NCBI GenBank assembly: GCA_910583985.1
Contig: CAJTYA010000007.1
Span: forward strand, 62,001 to 126,000
Length of the DNA stretch: 64,000 bases
DNA from: an uncultured Alistipes sp.
GTDB taxonomy: Bacteria; Bacteroidota; Bacteroidia; Bacteroidales; Rikenellaceae
Reading direction: 5' to 3'
Shown piece by piece: positions 1-9,701 of the stretch (position 1 is its first letter; each line of letters opens with the position of its first letter). The notes beneath the pieces are model-generated. The model did no database searches and had not been told where the DNA came from. It worked only from the letters and a program-made list of their open reading frames with translations. The position numbers and the translations under genes were made by a program.

Positions 1-335
1 TACGGCGAAGAACGGCCTTATTCTGAGCCGTACCGTATTGGGAGAAGGCGATTCCATATCCCGGCATGCCGAACGGCCGTATCTTCTCCCGCCGGCCGAT
101 GTCATCCGCAGCGTGCGTATTCGGATCGGTTCCGGCAGGGAACAAGTCCGATCCGGAAACGCGGCCTGCGACTGCGAATCCCGGCATTCGAATCCGAAAA
201 CGAAAACCGGGCACTTCGGTACCTCGACATATCGAAGTATGTAACGACCGTATTTTCCGGGCTTATTACCGACGGCTCCATGTCGGCGCATCCGTTGACG
301 ATCTCGCCCGGATGGGGCGAAATTCGGCGCGGGGA
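1..335. other. non-coding upstream region
   Basis: No convincing gene is visible before the first coding sequence. Short open frames on both strands are arginine- and proline-rich and overlap each other, as expected from GC-rich non-coding DNA. A gene from outside the window could end here but no coding tail is recognisable. Confidence 0.4.
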
Positions 336-367
336 TTTGGCGGACACCCCGCAAATGGTTAGATTTG
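336..367 (+). promoter_or_regulatory. Bacteroidota-type promoter of the GH106-like gene
   Basis: TTTG at 336-339, a 20-base spacer, then TAGATTTG at 360-367 matches the phylum consensus TTTG-N19..21-TAnnTTTG exactly. Transcription would start near 374, about 15 bases before the ATG at 389, giving a very short leader. Confidence 0.7.
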
Positions 368-388
368 TAAGACTAACCTTTACCTGTC

Positions 389-3300
389 ATGAATTTAGCC
401 GGACGCCTTCTCGCGGTTCTCGCTGTGGCGGTGGCCGCCGTACAGCCGGGCGCAGCGATCGAACCCCAGTCTTTTCGGAATCCTCCGAAGACCCACTATC
501 CCGAAACGTGGTTTCATTTCATCAGCGGCAATGTGTCGAAAGAGGGCATTACCGCCGACCTCGAAGCGCTGGCCGACGCCGGTTTTTCGGGCGTACAGCT
601 TTTCCACGGCCATTTCAACGATAACGTATGGCCGGGAGTGACTGCACCTATCAAATGCCTCGACCCGAACTGGGACGACGCCGTGCGGCACACCGCCTCC
701 GAGTGCCGTCGCCTCGGCCTGCGCTTCACCATGCAGAACTGTCCCGGCTGGGCGATGGCCGGGGGTCCGTGGATCGAGCCCGAAAACGCCATGCGCCATG
801 CCGTGATGAGCCGGACCGACCTCCGAGGCGACGGTTCGCGGCAAAGCGTCGTGCTGCCCGTGCCCGACCCGTCGGCCGAGGAATGGCGCGACTACCGCGA
901 CATCGCCGTACTCGCCTTCCCGACGCCGGAGGGCGGCGAACTGCCCGCTTTCGTCATCACGGGCACGAACTGCGCCGACGCCCCGTGGGAGCGTTGGCTC
1001 AAAGGCGAGAAGACCGGTTTCGACTTCGCTCCCGGCGGTACCCATTGGGTCGAAATCGAATTCGAAGAGCCCGCGACGGTCCGTTCGATAGAACTGCCCT
1101 GCGTGCAGGCCATGAACCACGGCTGGTGCTACGAGCCGGGCATACGGGTCAAAGTGAAAGCGGGCGAGAGCACGGTGCTCGACGCCGCCGTACCGCAGGG
1201 ATCGTGGCAGGACGATATGCCGACCACGTTCGCCCTCGACGAAAATCCGTCCGGGAAATACCGAATCGAAATCGCCAACGCGCACGACATGAGGCTCGAC
1301 CGCCTGAGCCTGTCGGCCGAAGCGCGAAAAAACAATTGGGAAGCAGAGGCCGGACGCGCTCTCCGCGCCATCGAACGGACGGCGGCATTACCCGCGCAGT
1401 CGGCGGCGGCATTCGTGGACGGCTCGCGCATCATCGACCTCTCCGACCGCATGGACGCATCGGGACGGCTCGACTGGACGGTGCCCGCAGGCTCGTGGAC
1501 GGTGTTCCGCATCGGCCATGTCAATACCGGCCGCAAGAACGGCCCGGCGCCCGTCGAAGGCACCGGCTGGGAGTGCGACAAGCTCTCGCGCGAGGCTTCC
1601 AAGATTCACTTCGACAACTACATAGGCCGTCTGTCGGACAACGACGGCCCCCTCGGAGGCGGTCTGCTCAAGGGCATGCTTATGGACAGCTGGGAGTGCA
1701 GCACCCAGACATGGACGCCCGAAATGGAAAGGGAATTTGCCGCAGTCGCCGGCTACGGGCTGCGAAAATGGCTCCCGGCGCTCTTCGGATACGTCATCGA
1801 CGACCACGAGACCACGACGCGTTTCCTGCGCGACTGGGTTCGGGTCGTCAACACCCTCATCGCCGACAACTTTTACGGCCACATGGCGGCCCTCGCCAAA
1901 GAGCGCGGCCTCACGGTCGCCTACGAGACGTCGATGGGCGATGTCGTTCCGGGCGACATCCTCCGATACTTCCGATATGCCGACGTGCCCATGTGCGAAT
2001 TTTGGCAACCGATGGGCGACAATTTCGTCGGCAGCCTCAATTTCAAGCCGATCAAACCGACGGCCTCGGCGGCGCGCATGTACGGCAAGCCGCGCGTCGC
2101 CGCCGAGGCGTTCACCTCGTTCGAACATACGTGGGACGAGCATTTCGCCATGCTCAAAGCCGTCGCCGACGCCAACATGGCCGAAGGCGTGTCGCACCTC
2201 GTGTTCCACACCTGCACCCACAATCCGCAGGTAGACTTCCTGCCGCCGGGCACCTCGTTCGGCGGAAACGGCATCGGCACCCCCTTCCTCCGCGGACAGA
2301 CATGGTGGCCCTATATGCACTCGTTTACCGACTACCTCGCCCGATGCAGCTACATGTTCGAGACGGGACGGCCGGTCTCCGACGTGCTGTGGTATCTCGG
2401 CGACGAGGCGGACCACAAACCCGACCAGAACGCCCCCTTCCCCGCGGGGTACGCATACGACTACTGCAATCCCGATGCGCTCGTCAACCGCCTGTCGGTG
2501 GTCGACGGCCGCATAGCGACGCCCGAAGGTCTGCGTTACAGCCTGCTGTGGATTCCCGAAAACCGCCGCATGCTCCCTGAGACCGTAGAGGCGATCTACC
2601 GCCTCGTACAGGCAGGCGCGACCGTGGTCGGCAACGCCCCGAAAGGTCCCGCCACGCTCGGCGCCGATAAAAAAGCCTTCGCCAAGGCCGTGAAAAAGGT
2701 CTGGAACGGCAAAAACGGCATCCGCAAAGTCGGCAAAGGCAAGGTCGTATCGGGCATGGAACTGTCCGAAGCCATGGCCGTGCTCGGCATGACGCCCGAC
2801 GTCCTCGCCGGCGAGGCCCTGTGGTCGCATTTCAGCGGCGAGGGCGCCGACTGGTATTTCGTGGCCTCGCCCAAGGGACGGGCCTATTCGCAGACCGTCG
2901 ATTTCGCCTGCGGCGGCTATCCGCAACTGTGGAATCCGGTCGACGGCAGCGTGACGCCGCTCGCCTGCGAACACCGCGACGGCCGCACCCTCGTGCCGCT
3001 CGAAATGCCGGAGGGCGGTTCCTGCTTCGTCGTATTCACTGACAAGAAGTTGCCTGTCGACACGAAAAACGACATCGAGTCGAGGGCTTTGGAGACATGG
3101 AAATTGTCGTTTCCCGAAGGCTGGGGCGCGACAGAAACCGTGGAACTGACGGCGCTCGCTCCGTGGTGCGACATCGAACAACTTTCCGACGAAGCCAAGG
3201 CATTCTCCGGCACGGCTACCTATACCGCGAATTTCGATATGGAAACGATTGATCCCGACGCCGACTACATGCTCGATCTCGGCCGTGTGGCCCATATCGC

Positions 3301-3556
3301 CGAAGTGATCCTCAACGGCAAACCTCTGGGCGTGCTCTGGTGCGAACCCTATGCCGTGAACCTGCGCGAACATCTGAGAGCAGGCAACAACGAACTGACC
3401 GTCAAGGTCACCGGCACGTGGTTCAACCGCCTCGTCCACGACGCCGCCCTGCCGGCCGGCCGACGCAAGACATGGGCGATCCACACACCCGGTCCGAACG
3501 AACGACTCCGCCCGACAGGCCTGCTCGGTCCCGTCGCCCTGAAAATCCGGCGATAG
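389..3556 (+). CDS. secreted GH106-like alpha-L-rhamnosidase
   Basis: A 1055-residue secreted glycoside hydrolase resembling GH106, whose members release terminal L-rhamnose from complex polysaccharides. Residues 1-23 form a Sec signal peptide. The N-terminal barrel carries the family opening WFHFISGNVSKEGITADLEA at about 42-61, followed by GVQLFHGHFND; DSWECSTQTWTPEM lies near residue 431. About residues 950-1055 look like the C-terminal beta-sandwich (LDLGRVAHIAEVILNGK). The length is normal for the family. The start is fixed by the promoter just upstream. No SusC/SusD pair or other carbohydrate-locus gene is adjacent, so it is either solitary or at the edge of a locus beginning outside the window. 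Rhamnose specificity is inferred from family resemblance only. Confidence 0.85.
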   Translation: MNLAGRLLAVLAVAVAAVQPGAAIEPQSFRNPPKTHYPETWFHFISGNVSKEGITADLEALADAGFSGVQLFHGHFNDNVWPGVTAPIKCLDPNWDDAVRHTASECRRLGLRFTMQNCPGWAMAGGPWIEPENAMRHAVMSRTDLRGDGSRQSVVLPVPDPSAEEWRDYRDIAVLAFPTPEGGELPAFVITGTNCADAPWERWLKGEKTGFDFAPGGTHWVEIEFEEPATVRSIELPCVQAMNHGWCYEPGIRVKVKAGESTVLDAAVPQGSWQDDMPTTFALDENPSGKYRIEIANAHDMRLDRLSLSAEARKNNWEAEAGRALRAIERTAALPAQSAAAFVDGSRIIDLSDRMDASGRLDWTVPAGSWTVFRIGHVNTGRKNGPAPVEGTGWECDKLSREASKIHFDNYIGRLSDNDGPLGGGLLKGMLMDSWECSTQTWTPEMEREFAAVAGYGLRKWLPALFGYVIDDHETTTRFLRDWVRVVNTLIADNFYGHMAALAKERGLTVAYETSMGDVVPGDILRYFRYADVPMCEFWQPMGDNFVGSLNFKPIKPTASAARMYGKPRVAAEAFTSFEHTWDEHFAMLKAVADANMAEGVSHLVFHTCTHNPQVDFLPPGTSFGGNGIGTPFLRGQTWWPYMHSFTDYLARCSYMFETGRPVSDVLWYLGDEADHKPDQNAPFPAGYAYDYCNPDALVNRLSVVDGRIATPEGLRYSLLWIPENRRMLPETVEAIYRLVQAGATVVGNAPKGPATLGADKKAFAKAVKKVWNGKNGIRKVGKGKVVSGMELSEAMAVLGMTPDVLAGEALWSHFSGEGADWYFVASPKGRAYSQTVDFACGGYPQLWNPVDGSVTPLACEHRDGRTLVPLEMPEGGSCFVVFTDKKLPVDTKNDIESRALETWKLSFPEGWGATETVELTALAPWCDIEQLSDEAKAFSGTATYTANFDMETIDPDADYMLDLGRVAHIAEVILNGKPLGVLWCEPYAVNLREHLRAGNNELTVKVTGTWFNRLVHDAALPAGRRKTWAIHTPGPNERLRPTGLLGPVALKIRR

Positions 3557-3585
3557 GCTTCGACGACCGCAAAACGGTCATAAAA

Positions 3586-3640
3586 CATCGGCGGCGAGTC
3601 TGGCATATCTATAAAGCCAGACTTGCCGCCGACGGTTTTC
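3586..3640. terminator. bidirectional terminator hairpin
   Basis: An inverted repeat with arms at about 3588-3604 and 3616-3632 (CGGCGGCGAGTCTGGC paired with GCCAGACTTGCCGCCG, one wobble) and an 11-base AT-rich loop. It is followed by GGTTTTCC on the plus strand and TGTTTTAT on the minus strand. It sits between two converging genes and probably ends both transcripts. Confidence 0.7.
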
Positions 3641-3765
3641 CTTGTTTTCCGACTCACACAGGAACCGCACGACGTCGCACGGGACGTTCGCCCCGCATGC
3701 CGGGTCGTATGATCGTATCGGGCCCACGCCCCAAAGGGGCACGTCGCAAGCGTACTTCCTACGGT

Positions 3766-4737
3766 CTATTTCACCAGTTTGCGCAAAAAACGCGAAGTGG
3801 CCACGGCATCGTTGGCCCGGATGAGCTGTTCGATCTCGCCATAATACTCCTCGACGATCGTTTCGTATTTCTTGACCCAGTGCAGGCTCTCCGAAATCGC
3901 GTCGATCGCATCTTCGCGGTAGGGATACTGGTCCATCGAGAGCCATCCCTTGTAGCCGGTCTTCTTGAGCCAGAACAACAGCTCGACATAGGTGGTCATA
4001 TGGACGCTGCTGACGATCATGTCGTCGTCCCAACTACCGTGGTTGTCGTTGAAGTGCATGTGGAACAGCATGTCGCCCGCCCGTTTGGCCAGCACGACCG
4101 CCTCGGCCACGTTCTCGCCGGCCACGAAGCTGTGCCCCGTGTCGATCGTCACGCCGACGTTTGCACATCCGGTTTCCTTGGCCGCCAGAATCGTATCGGC
4201 CATGCGCGCATGGTACGAGAAGTTACGGGGTTCCTTGGGCTTGTACTCCAGCGCGAAGCGCAGCGACGGAAATTCGACGGCCAGCGAACGGATCGCCTCG
4301 GTCATCCACTCCCGCTCCATGTCGTAGTCGGCCGTGAGCTGATAGTCGTACCCGTCCTGCGCCATCCACAGGTTGATGATCCCGCAATCGACTTCGAGGG
4401 CCACCTCGCACATGCTGCGCAGGTAGTCGGTCGCCTTGCGGCGGACGGCCGGGTCGGTGCTGGAAATGAATCCTTTGCCGTAGATCTTGTCGCCGAACGT
4501 GTCGGGAATGATCGACGCACAGCTCAGCCCGTAATCGGCGAGCCGTTTTTTCATGTCTTTGGCATTGTCGGGCCGGATGTCCCACGTGCCCACCAGTTCG
4601 ACGCCCTCGATATAGGGCATCTTCTTGGCCGCCTGCTCCAGCATCTCCTCCGAGGAGGGATTGTCCTTGTACCCTTTGCAGAAACGGTCGCAGGTGTTGC
4701 CCAGATTGCCCAGAATGATCGAATATTTGTTCTCCAT
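3766..4737 (-). CDS. TIM-barrel sugar isomerase/epimerase-like protein
   Basis: A 323-residue cytoplasmic protein of the xylose isomerase-like TIM-barrel superfamily (AP_endonuc_2 fold), whose members isomerise or epimerise sugars and inositols using a divalent metal. Likely metal ligands sit in the strand-end motifs ALEYKPKEPRNF, TIDTGHSF and HMHFNDNHG. There is no signal peptide. The start at 4737 (MENKYS) is preferred: an upstream extension is possible but runs into the opposite gene and its promoter. TATCTTTG, a -7 element, lies about 40 bases before this start. It converges with the rhamnosidase-like gene, so a sugar-catabolic role is plausible. The exact substrate cannot be read from the sequence. 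Confidence 0.8.
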   Translation of the reverse strand: MENKYSIILGNLGNTCDRFCKGYKDNPSSEEMLEQAAKKMPYIEGVELVGTWDIRPDNAKDMKKRLADYGLSCASIIPDTFGDKIYGKGFISSTDPAVRRKATDYLRSMCEVALEVDCGIINLWMAQDGYDYQLTADYDMEREWMTEAIRSLAVEFPSLRFALEYKPKEPRNFSYHARMADTILAAKETGCANVGVTIDTGHSFVAGENVAEAVVLAKRAGDMLFHMHFNDNHGSWDDDMIVSSVHMTTYVELLFWLKKTGYKGWLSMDQYPYREDAIDAISESLHWVKKYETIVEEYYGEIEQLIRANDAVATSRFLRKLVK

Positions 4738-4775
4738 AACGATAGAAGTTTTAGGTTGTTTCGATACGATTTCCA

Positions 4776-4783
4776 CAAAGATA
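4776..4783 (-). promoter_or_regulatory. -7 promoter element for the TIM-barrel gene
   Basis: TATCTTTG on the minus strand matches TAnnTTTG, 39 bases before the ATG at 4737. No clear -33 TTTG is present at the expected distance, so the element is incomplete. Confidence 0.45.
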
Positions 4784-4863
4784 AAAAATATCCGGAGAAT
4801 CGGAAGACGGAGCGCGGAATTCTTTTTTCGGGAAACCTTCCCGTGCAGTACAACGGAACGATG

Positions 4864-4895
4864 TTTGCTATTTCGCTCAAACATAATTACCTTAG
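4864..4895 (+). promoter_or_regulatory. probable promoter of the CNNM/CorC gene
   Basis: TTTG at 4864-4867, a 20-base spacer, then TACCTTAG at 4888-4895, one mismatch from TAnnTTTG. The ATG follows at 4919. Confidence 0.45.
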
Positions 4896-4918
4896 TCCCG
4901 AACCACGAAACAATCCGA

Positions 4919-6205
4919 ATGGAAATCGTCATCATCATCGGACTGATCCTGCTCAACGGCATCCTGTCGATGTCGGAAATCGCCATGGTATCGGCCCGCA
5001 AGTCCCGGCTCGAAACCGATGCCAAACACGGCAGCAAAGCGGCACGCGCCGCGCTGAGTCTGTCCAACTCGCCCGACACCTTTTTATCGACCATCCAGAT
5101 CGGCATCACGCTCATCGGCATCCTCACCGGGCTCTATTCGGGCGAAGCGCTCGCCCGCCATCTGGCCGTCCCGCTGGCCAAGATTCCGTGGCTGGCCCCC
5201 CATGCCGCCACCGTAGCGCAGGTGCTCATCGTCGTCGTGGTGACCTATCTGACGTTGATCTTCGGCGAGCTGGTGCCCAAGCGCATCGGCATGAGCGCGT
5301 CGGAACGCGTGGCCAAATTGGTGGCCCGGCCGATGAACCTGCTCTCGAAAATCGCCCTGCCCTTCGTTTGGCTGCTGTCGAAAAGCACGGCCGGCACGAT
5401 GCGCCTGCTCGACATCGACACGTCCCATAGCGGCAAAGTCACCGAAGACGAAATCAAGGCCATCATTCAGGAAGGAACCGAAGGCGGCGAGATTCAGGAA
5501 GTCGAGCAGCATATCGTCGAGCGGGTGTTCAATCTGGGCGACCGCAACGTGGGCTCGATCATGACGCACCGCAGCGAGTTGGTGTGGCTGGAGATCGGCT
5601 TCTCGAACGAGCGCATCGCGCAGACCGTGCGGGAGAACCTGTTCAGCGTCTACCCCGTAGCCGACCGTACGCTCGACGACATCGCCGGAGTGGTCTACCT
5701 CAAGGACATGTTCGGCCGGCTGGACGAGGCGCATTTCTCGCTGTCGAGCATCGTGCGGCCGCCGCAGTATTTTCCCGAAAACCTGAGCGTATACAACGCG
5801 CTCGAACTGATGCGCACCACCGGCGACCGCTACGGCATCGTCACCGACGAATTCGGCAGCATCGAGGGCATCGTCACGCTCAAGGACATTCTCAAGGCAC
5901 TGATCGGCACCATACCCGAAGCCGGCGAAGAGCGGGAAATCGTGGTTCGCGAAGACGGCACGCTGCTCATCGACGGACAGTTGTCGTTCTACGACTTTCT
6001 GGCCCACTTCGATCTGGAAGAGCTCTACAACGACTACAACTACAACACGCTCAGCGGATTGATTCTCCAAGAGCTGAAACATATCCCGTGCACGGGAGAA
6101 AAACTCTCTTGGCGCGACTTCGACTTCGAAATCGTCGACATGGACGCCGCGCGGATCGACAAGGTGCTCGTCACGCTCAACCGCGACGCCCGGCAGGAAG
6201 AATAG
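4919..6205 (+). CDS. CNNM/CorC-family membrane protein (hemolysin-like)
   Basis: A 428-residue inner-membrane protein with the three-part layout of the CNNM/CorC (formerly hemolysin C-like) family: an N-terminal DUF21 membrane domain over about residues 1-180 with several hydrophobic segments (MEIVIIIGLILLNGILSMSE, VLIVVVVTYLTLIFGELVPK), a CBS pair at about 200-320 (SIMTHRSELVWL, DRYGIVTDEFGSIEGIVTLK), and a C-terminal CorC_HlyC domain ending near 425. Relatives are linked to magnesium or cobalt efflux and sodium/magnesium exchange. GELVPK is the usual DUF21 signature. The start at 4919 is the first residue of the membrane domain and follows a promoter-like sequence. The transported ion is inference. 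Confidence 0.9.
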   Translation: MEIVIIIGLILLNGILSMSEIAMVSARKSRLETDAKHGSKAARAALSLSNSPDTFLSTIQIGITLIGILTGLYSGEALARHLAVPLAKIPWLAPHAATVAQVLIVVVVTYLTLIFGELVPKRIGMSASERVAKLVARPMNLLSKIALPFVWLLSKSTAGTMRLLDIDTSHSGKVTEDEIKAIIQEGTEGGEIQEVEQHIVERVFNLGDRNVGSIMTHRSELVWLEIGFSNERIAQTVRENLFSVYPVADRTLDDIAGVVYLKDMFGRLDEAHFSLSSIVRPPQYFPENLSVYNALELMRTTGDRYGIVTDEFGSIEGIVTLKDILKALIGTIPEAGEEREIVVREDGTLLIDGQLSFYDFLAHFDLEELYNDYNYNTLSGLILQELKHIPCTGEKLSWRDFDFEIVDMDAARIDKVLVTLNRDARQEE

Positions 6206-6774
6206 CCCCCTTGCCGCCAGTTCGGTGTGCGGAAAAAGCGGCGACTATGCACAGACAGGCGGACACTGCCCGATCTCCGCAGTCTGCCAACGCAACGGCA
6301 AGCCGCCCTGCGACAACAGGCACGAGTGTCCCGATTTCCTTTTTACTTTGCGGAAGACAGACATCCGAAACAGGCACAGCACAGAGCGCCCGGCGAACAT
6401 CCGGCATTCTGAGCCGCGACCACGGAACGGGAGGACCGCCGAAACGCTTCTCCCGACGAAATACGCTCCGACATCGCTTCGGTCTGTCTTACGAAACGGA
6501 GGACGAACGGACGCTTTTATCCCGATACACCGCCACAGATCGTCCCGGACCGGAACGCACGGTCCCGCGGGGACATCGCAACGCGCACCCCGCCGCGGCA
6601 GTCTCGGAACCGGGAAACAATAAAACACCCTCCGCCGCTCGCCCTGCGAAAACCTTCCCGACAGCTTCCGGCCGTCCTCCGAAACAGCGGACGAGCGGAC
6701 GCCCCGTCCGGTCTTTCCCCCACGGATCGCGGCGAAAACAGGCGCTCCCCCGACGACGGGAGAAGACAGGGCGC
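6206..6774. other. long intergenic region, no gene recognised
   Basis: About 570 bases between two converging genes. Open frames exist on both strands, but all are arginine/proline-rich, lack recognisable motifs and overlap one another. I see no RNA gene or strong terminator. It resembles the other GC-rich spacers of this window and may be decayed sequence. Confidence 0.4.
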
Positions 6775-7848
6775 TTACCGCCCGAACCACTCGGCGAAAC
6801 ACGCATCGTAGGGAGGCCGCGCGATGCCCCGTTCGGTGACGATGGCCGTGATGAGCTCGTGCGGCGTCACGTCGAAAGCCGGGTTGTAGACCTTCACGCC
6901 GCGGGGCGCCATCCGGCGGGCGTACCACATTTCGGTCACCTCTTCCGGCGCACGCTCTTCGATGACGATCCGCTCGCCGGAAGGACAGGTCATGTCGATC
7001 GTCGACAGGGGGCCGAGCACATAGAACGGTATGCCGTAATGGCGGGCCAACACGGCCAGCCCCGACGTGCCGACCTTGTTGGCCGCATCGCCGTTGGCCG
7101 CCACGCGGTCGCACCCGACCAGCACGGCCTGCACCCGTCCTCGGCTCATCACCAGCGAAGCCATGTTGTCGCAGATGAGCGTCACGTCCACGCCGGCCCG
7201 CTGTAACTCGCAGGCCGTGAGCCGCGCCCCCTGCAACAGAGGCCGTGTCTCGTCGGCATAGACCCTGAAGCCGTACCCCTCGCGCAGTCCCGCATAGATC
7301 GGCGCCAGTGCCGTGCCGTATTCCGAAGCGGCCAGATGACCGGCGTTGCAATGCGTCAGCAGCCCCATGCCGGGCCGGAGCAGCGAAAGCCCGTACTCGC
7401 CGATACGGCGACAAGCCGCGGCATCCTCGTCGCGGATCGCTTCGGCCTCGCGGCGCATCCGCTCCAAGAGCTCCTGCCGGGGAAGGTCCCCGCACCGCAG
7501 CACGCAGCGCTCCATCCGCTCGACGGCGGCCTTCAGATTGACCGCCGTCGGGCGGGACGAAACCAGATACTCGCCCGTGCGGCGGAACGTCCGCAGCAAA
7601 CCGTCGAAACCGTCCGCCTCGGCGCCGGCCCGCCGGCAGCAGACATACATGCCGTAGGCCGCCGTCACGCCGATGGCCGGAGCCCCGCGCACCCGGAGCC
7701 GGTATATCGCTTCGTACATATCCTCTGCCGTGCGCAACCGCACATAGACCGTCTCTTCCGGCAGACGGGTCTGGTCCAGAATCACCACTTCCGCCGCCTC
7801 GTCGTCGAGGCGGACGGTCCTAAAATCGGCCAACGGATCGTTCGTCAT
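6775..7848 (-). CDS. mtnA: S-methyl-5-thioribose-1-phosphate isomerase
   Basis: A 357-residue cytoplasmic enzyme that converts 5-methylthioribose-1-phosphate to 5-methylthioribulose-1-phosphate in methionine salvage. It belongs to the eIF2B-like MtnA family: RGAPAIGV at about 54-61, the catalytic cysteine in THCNAG (Cys167), and the catalytic aspartate in GCDRVAANGDAANKVGT (Asp247). Length is typical. No other mtn gene is in the window, so the rest of the pathway is elsewhere or it serves a partial methylthioadenosine/5-deoxyribose route. A minus-strand TATCTTTG lies about 30 bases upstream of the start. Family assignment is secure because both catalytic residues are in place. Confidence 0.93.
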   Translation of the reverse strand: MTNDPLADFRTVRLDDEAAEVVILDQTRLPEETVYVRLRTAEDMYEAIYRLRVRGAPAIGVTAAYGMYVCCRRAGAEADGFDGLLRTFRRTGEYLVSSRPTAVNLKAAVERMERCVLRCGDLPRQELLERMRREAEAIRDEDAAACRRIGEYGLSLLRPGMGLLTHCNAGHLAASEYGTALAPIYAGLREGYGFRVYADETRPLLQGARLTACELQRAGVDVTLICDNMASLVMSRGRVQAVLVGCDRVAANGDAANKVGTSGLAVLARHYGIPFYVLGPLSTIDMTCPSGERIVIEERAPEEVTEMWYARRMAPRGVKVYNPAFDVTPHELITAIVTERGIARPPYDACFAEWFGR

Positions 7849-8196
7849 ACTTCTGCAGGATTATCGTTCTCCCGACGACAAAGATACGCTTTTCCGACGG
7901 CAATTCCGCAGGCACGGACGCGATGCCCGGCGGGCACCGGGACCGAGGGCGCCGTACAGGATTTTTTCGGCCGAAGGCGTCGGGAACCGCCCGCTCGGCG
8001 CAGCGTGCCGCGGCACCGCGGCCGGGCGGAAGCGAGACCGCACAAGAAGGGAGCGGGACACCGCCTTTTTTCCCGCCGCCGGACAGCTTCCCAAAACGGA
8101 CTCGACCGCCTGCCGTTCCTACGGGACAAACCGACGCGCCGGCAACCGCCCGGCTCCGCACATCCACGAGACCATTCGTCCGAAAGCCGGGCAACG
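7849..8196. other. intergenic region with promoter side of mtnA
   Basis: Contains the mtnA -7 element near one end and the nfnAB terminator just beyond the other. The rest is GC-rich and holds no gene I can support. Confidence 0.4.
7879..7886 (-). promoter_or_regulatory. -7 promoter element of mtnA
   Basis: TATCTTTG on the minus strand matches TAnnTTTG exactly and lies 30 bases before the mtnA ATG. A properly spaced -33 TTTG is not visible. Confidence 0.5.
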
Positions 8197-8232
8197 AAAA
8201 AGGCTGCCCAACGACAATCGGACAGCCTTTTC
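8197..8232 (-). terminator. terminator of the nfnAB transcript
   Basis: Read on the minus strand, AAAAGGCTGTCC pairs with GGGCAGCCTTTT around a short loop and ends in TTTTTCG. It begins 20 bases after the nfnB stop codon. Confidence 0.75.
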
Positions 8233-8252
8233 CGTATCGGGAGAAACCGGCA

Positions 8253-9644
8253 TCAACTCCGGCTCCGGACGTACTCGTCGATGGCACGGGCCGCCTTGCG
8301 CCCGGCACCCATCGCCAGAATGACCGTAGCGGCTCCTGTCACGGCATCGCCGCCGGCGAAAATCCCTTCGCGCGAGGTCTGTCCCCTCTCTTCGTCGGCC
8401 ACCAGACATCCCCGGCGGTTCGTTTCGAGTCCGCGCGTCGTCGAAGCGATGAGCGGATTGGGCGACGTACCGAGCGCCATGATGACCACGTCGCACTCGA
8501 TGTCGAATTCCGATCCGGGCACGGCCACCGGCGAGCGGCGCCCCGACGCATCGGGCTCGCCGAGTTCCATCCGCACGCAACGGATGCCGCGCACCCAGCC
8601 TTTTTCGTCGCCCAGCACTTCGACGGGGTTGGTCAGCATATCGAAAACGATCCCCTCTTGCCGCGCATGGTGCACCTCCTCGGCACGGGCCGGCAGTTCG
8701 GCCTCGCTGCGGCGATAGACGATATGCGCCTCGGCGCCCAACCGCGCGGCCGTCCGCACGGCATCCATCGCCACGTTGCCGCCGCCCACGACGACGACCC
8801 GTCGTCCGACATAGATCGGCGTATCGTAACGCTCATCGTAAGCCTTCATCAGGTTGGCCCTCGTCAGGAACTCGTTGGCCGAGAACACGCCGTTGAAATT
8901 TTCGCCCGGAATGCCCATGAAGCGGGGCAGTCCGGCACCGGAACCGATGAAAACGGCCGAGTATCCCTCCTCGTCGAGCAGCGAATCGACCGTCACCGTA
9001 TGGCCGACGATCACGTCGGTCTCGATTTCCACGCCCAGCTTCACGACGTTTTCGATCTCGCGGGCCACGATCCCGTCCTTGGGCAGACGGAATTCCGGAA
9101 TCCCGTATTGCAGCACGCCGCCGGCCTTGTGCAGCGCTTCGAAAATCTTGACGCCGTAACCCATTTTCGCCAGATCGGACGCACAGGCCAGACCGGCCGG
9201 ACCGCTGCCGATCACGGCCACCTTCTTGCCGTTCGATTCGACCGGCGCGGTGGCTTCCGCCCCGTTGGCGAGGCTCCAGTCGCCCACGAAACGTTCGATC
9301 TTGCCGATGGCGACCGCTTCGCCCTTGACGCCCAGCACACAGGCCCCTTCGCACTGGGTCTCCTGCGGACACACGCGGCCGCAGACCGAGGGCAGCGAAC
9401 TGTCGAGCGAAATGATGCGGGCGGCTTCGGCGAAATCGCCTTCGCGCACCCGCTCGATGAACTGCGGAATGCGCAGCGACACGGGACAATGCTCTACGCA
9501 GCGGGGCTTCTTGCAGCCCAGACAGCGGCTCGCTTCGAGCTGCGCCTCGTGCAGGTCGTAACCGTGACAGACCTCTTCGAAATTGGTGACCCTTACCAGA
9601 GGGTCCTGTTCCCGGACGGGAACGCGGGGTATTTTGTTTGCCAT
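8253..9644 (-). CDS. nfnB: NfnB-like / glutamate synthase small-subunit-like flavoprotein
   Basis: A 463-residue FAD and iron-sulfur protein of the glutamate synthase small-subunit family. The N-terminus has two cysteine groups for [4Fe-4S] clusters (CLGCKKPRCVEHCP near residue 41 and VCGRVCPQETQCEGAC near 88). They are followed by an FAD-binding GSGPAGLACA near 147 and a second dinucleotide site GGGNVAMDAVRTA near 290. It is often annotated GltA/GltD, but the gene directly upstream encodes an NfnA-like subunit and no large GltB is nearby. That pairing is the arrangement of NfnAB, which bifurcates electrons between NADH, ferredoxin and NADPH. It is separated from nfnA by 57 bases and followed by a terminator, so the two are probably co-transcribed. 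Bifurcation is inferred from the pairing. Confidence 0.85.
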   Translation of the reverse strand: MANKIPRVPVREQDPLVRVTNFEEVCHGYDLHEAQLEASRCLGCKKPRCVEHCPVSLRIPQFIERVREGDFAEAARIISLDSSLPSVCGRVCPQETQCEGACVLGVKGEAVAIGKIERFVGDWSLANGAEATAPVESNGKKVAVIGSGPAGLACASDLAKMGYGVKIFEALHKAGGVLQYGIPEFRLPKDGIVAREIENVVKLGVEIETDVIVGHTVTVDSLLDEEGYSAVFIGSGAGLPRFMGIPGENFNGVFSANEFLTRANLMKAYDERYDTPIYVGRRVVVVGGGNVAMDAVRTAARLGAEAHIVYRRSEAELPARAEEVHHARQEGIVFDMLTNPVEVLGDEKGWVRGIRCVRMELGEPDASGRRSPVAVPGSEFDIECDVVIMALGTSPNPLIASTTRGLETNRRGCLVADEERGQTSREGIFAGGDAVTGAATVILAMGAGRKAARAIDEYVRSRS

Positions 9645-9701
9645 TGCTTTGCTTGTAAAGACGCGCGTCCGACGGACGGGCGCACGGTTCGGATGGATGG
9701 A

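Noticed and set aside
8253..9644. Assignment as the glutamate synthase small subunit only
   Set aside because: Sequence family is shared, but no GltB is nearby and an NfnA-like gene is directly upstream, favouring NfnB.
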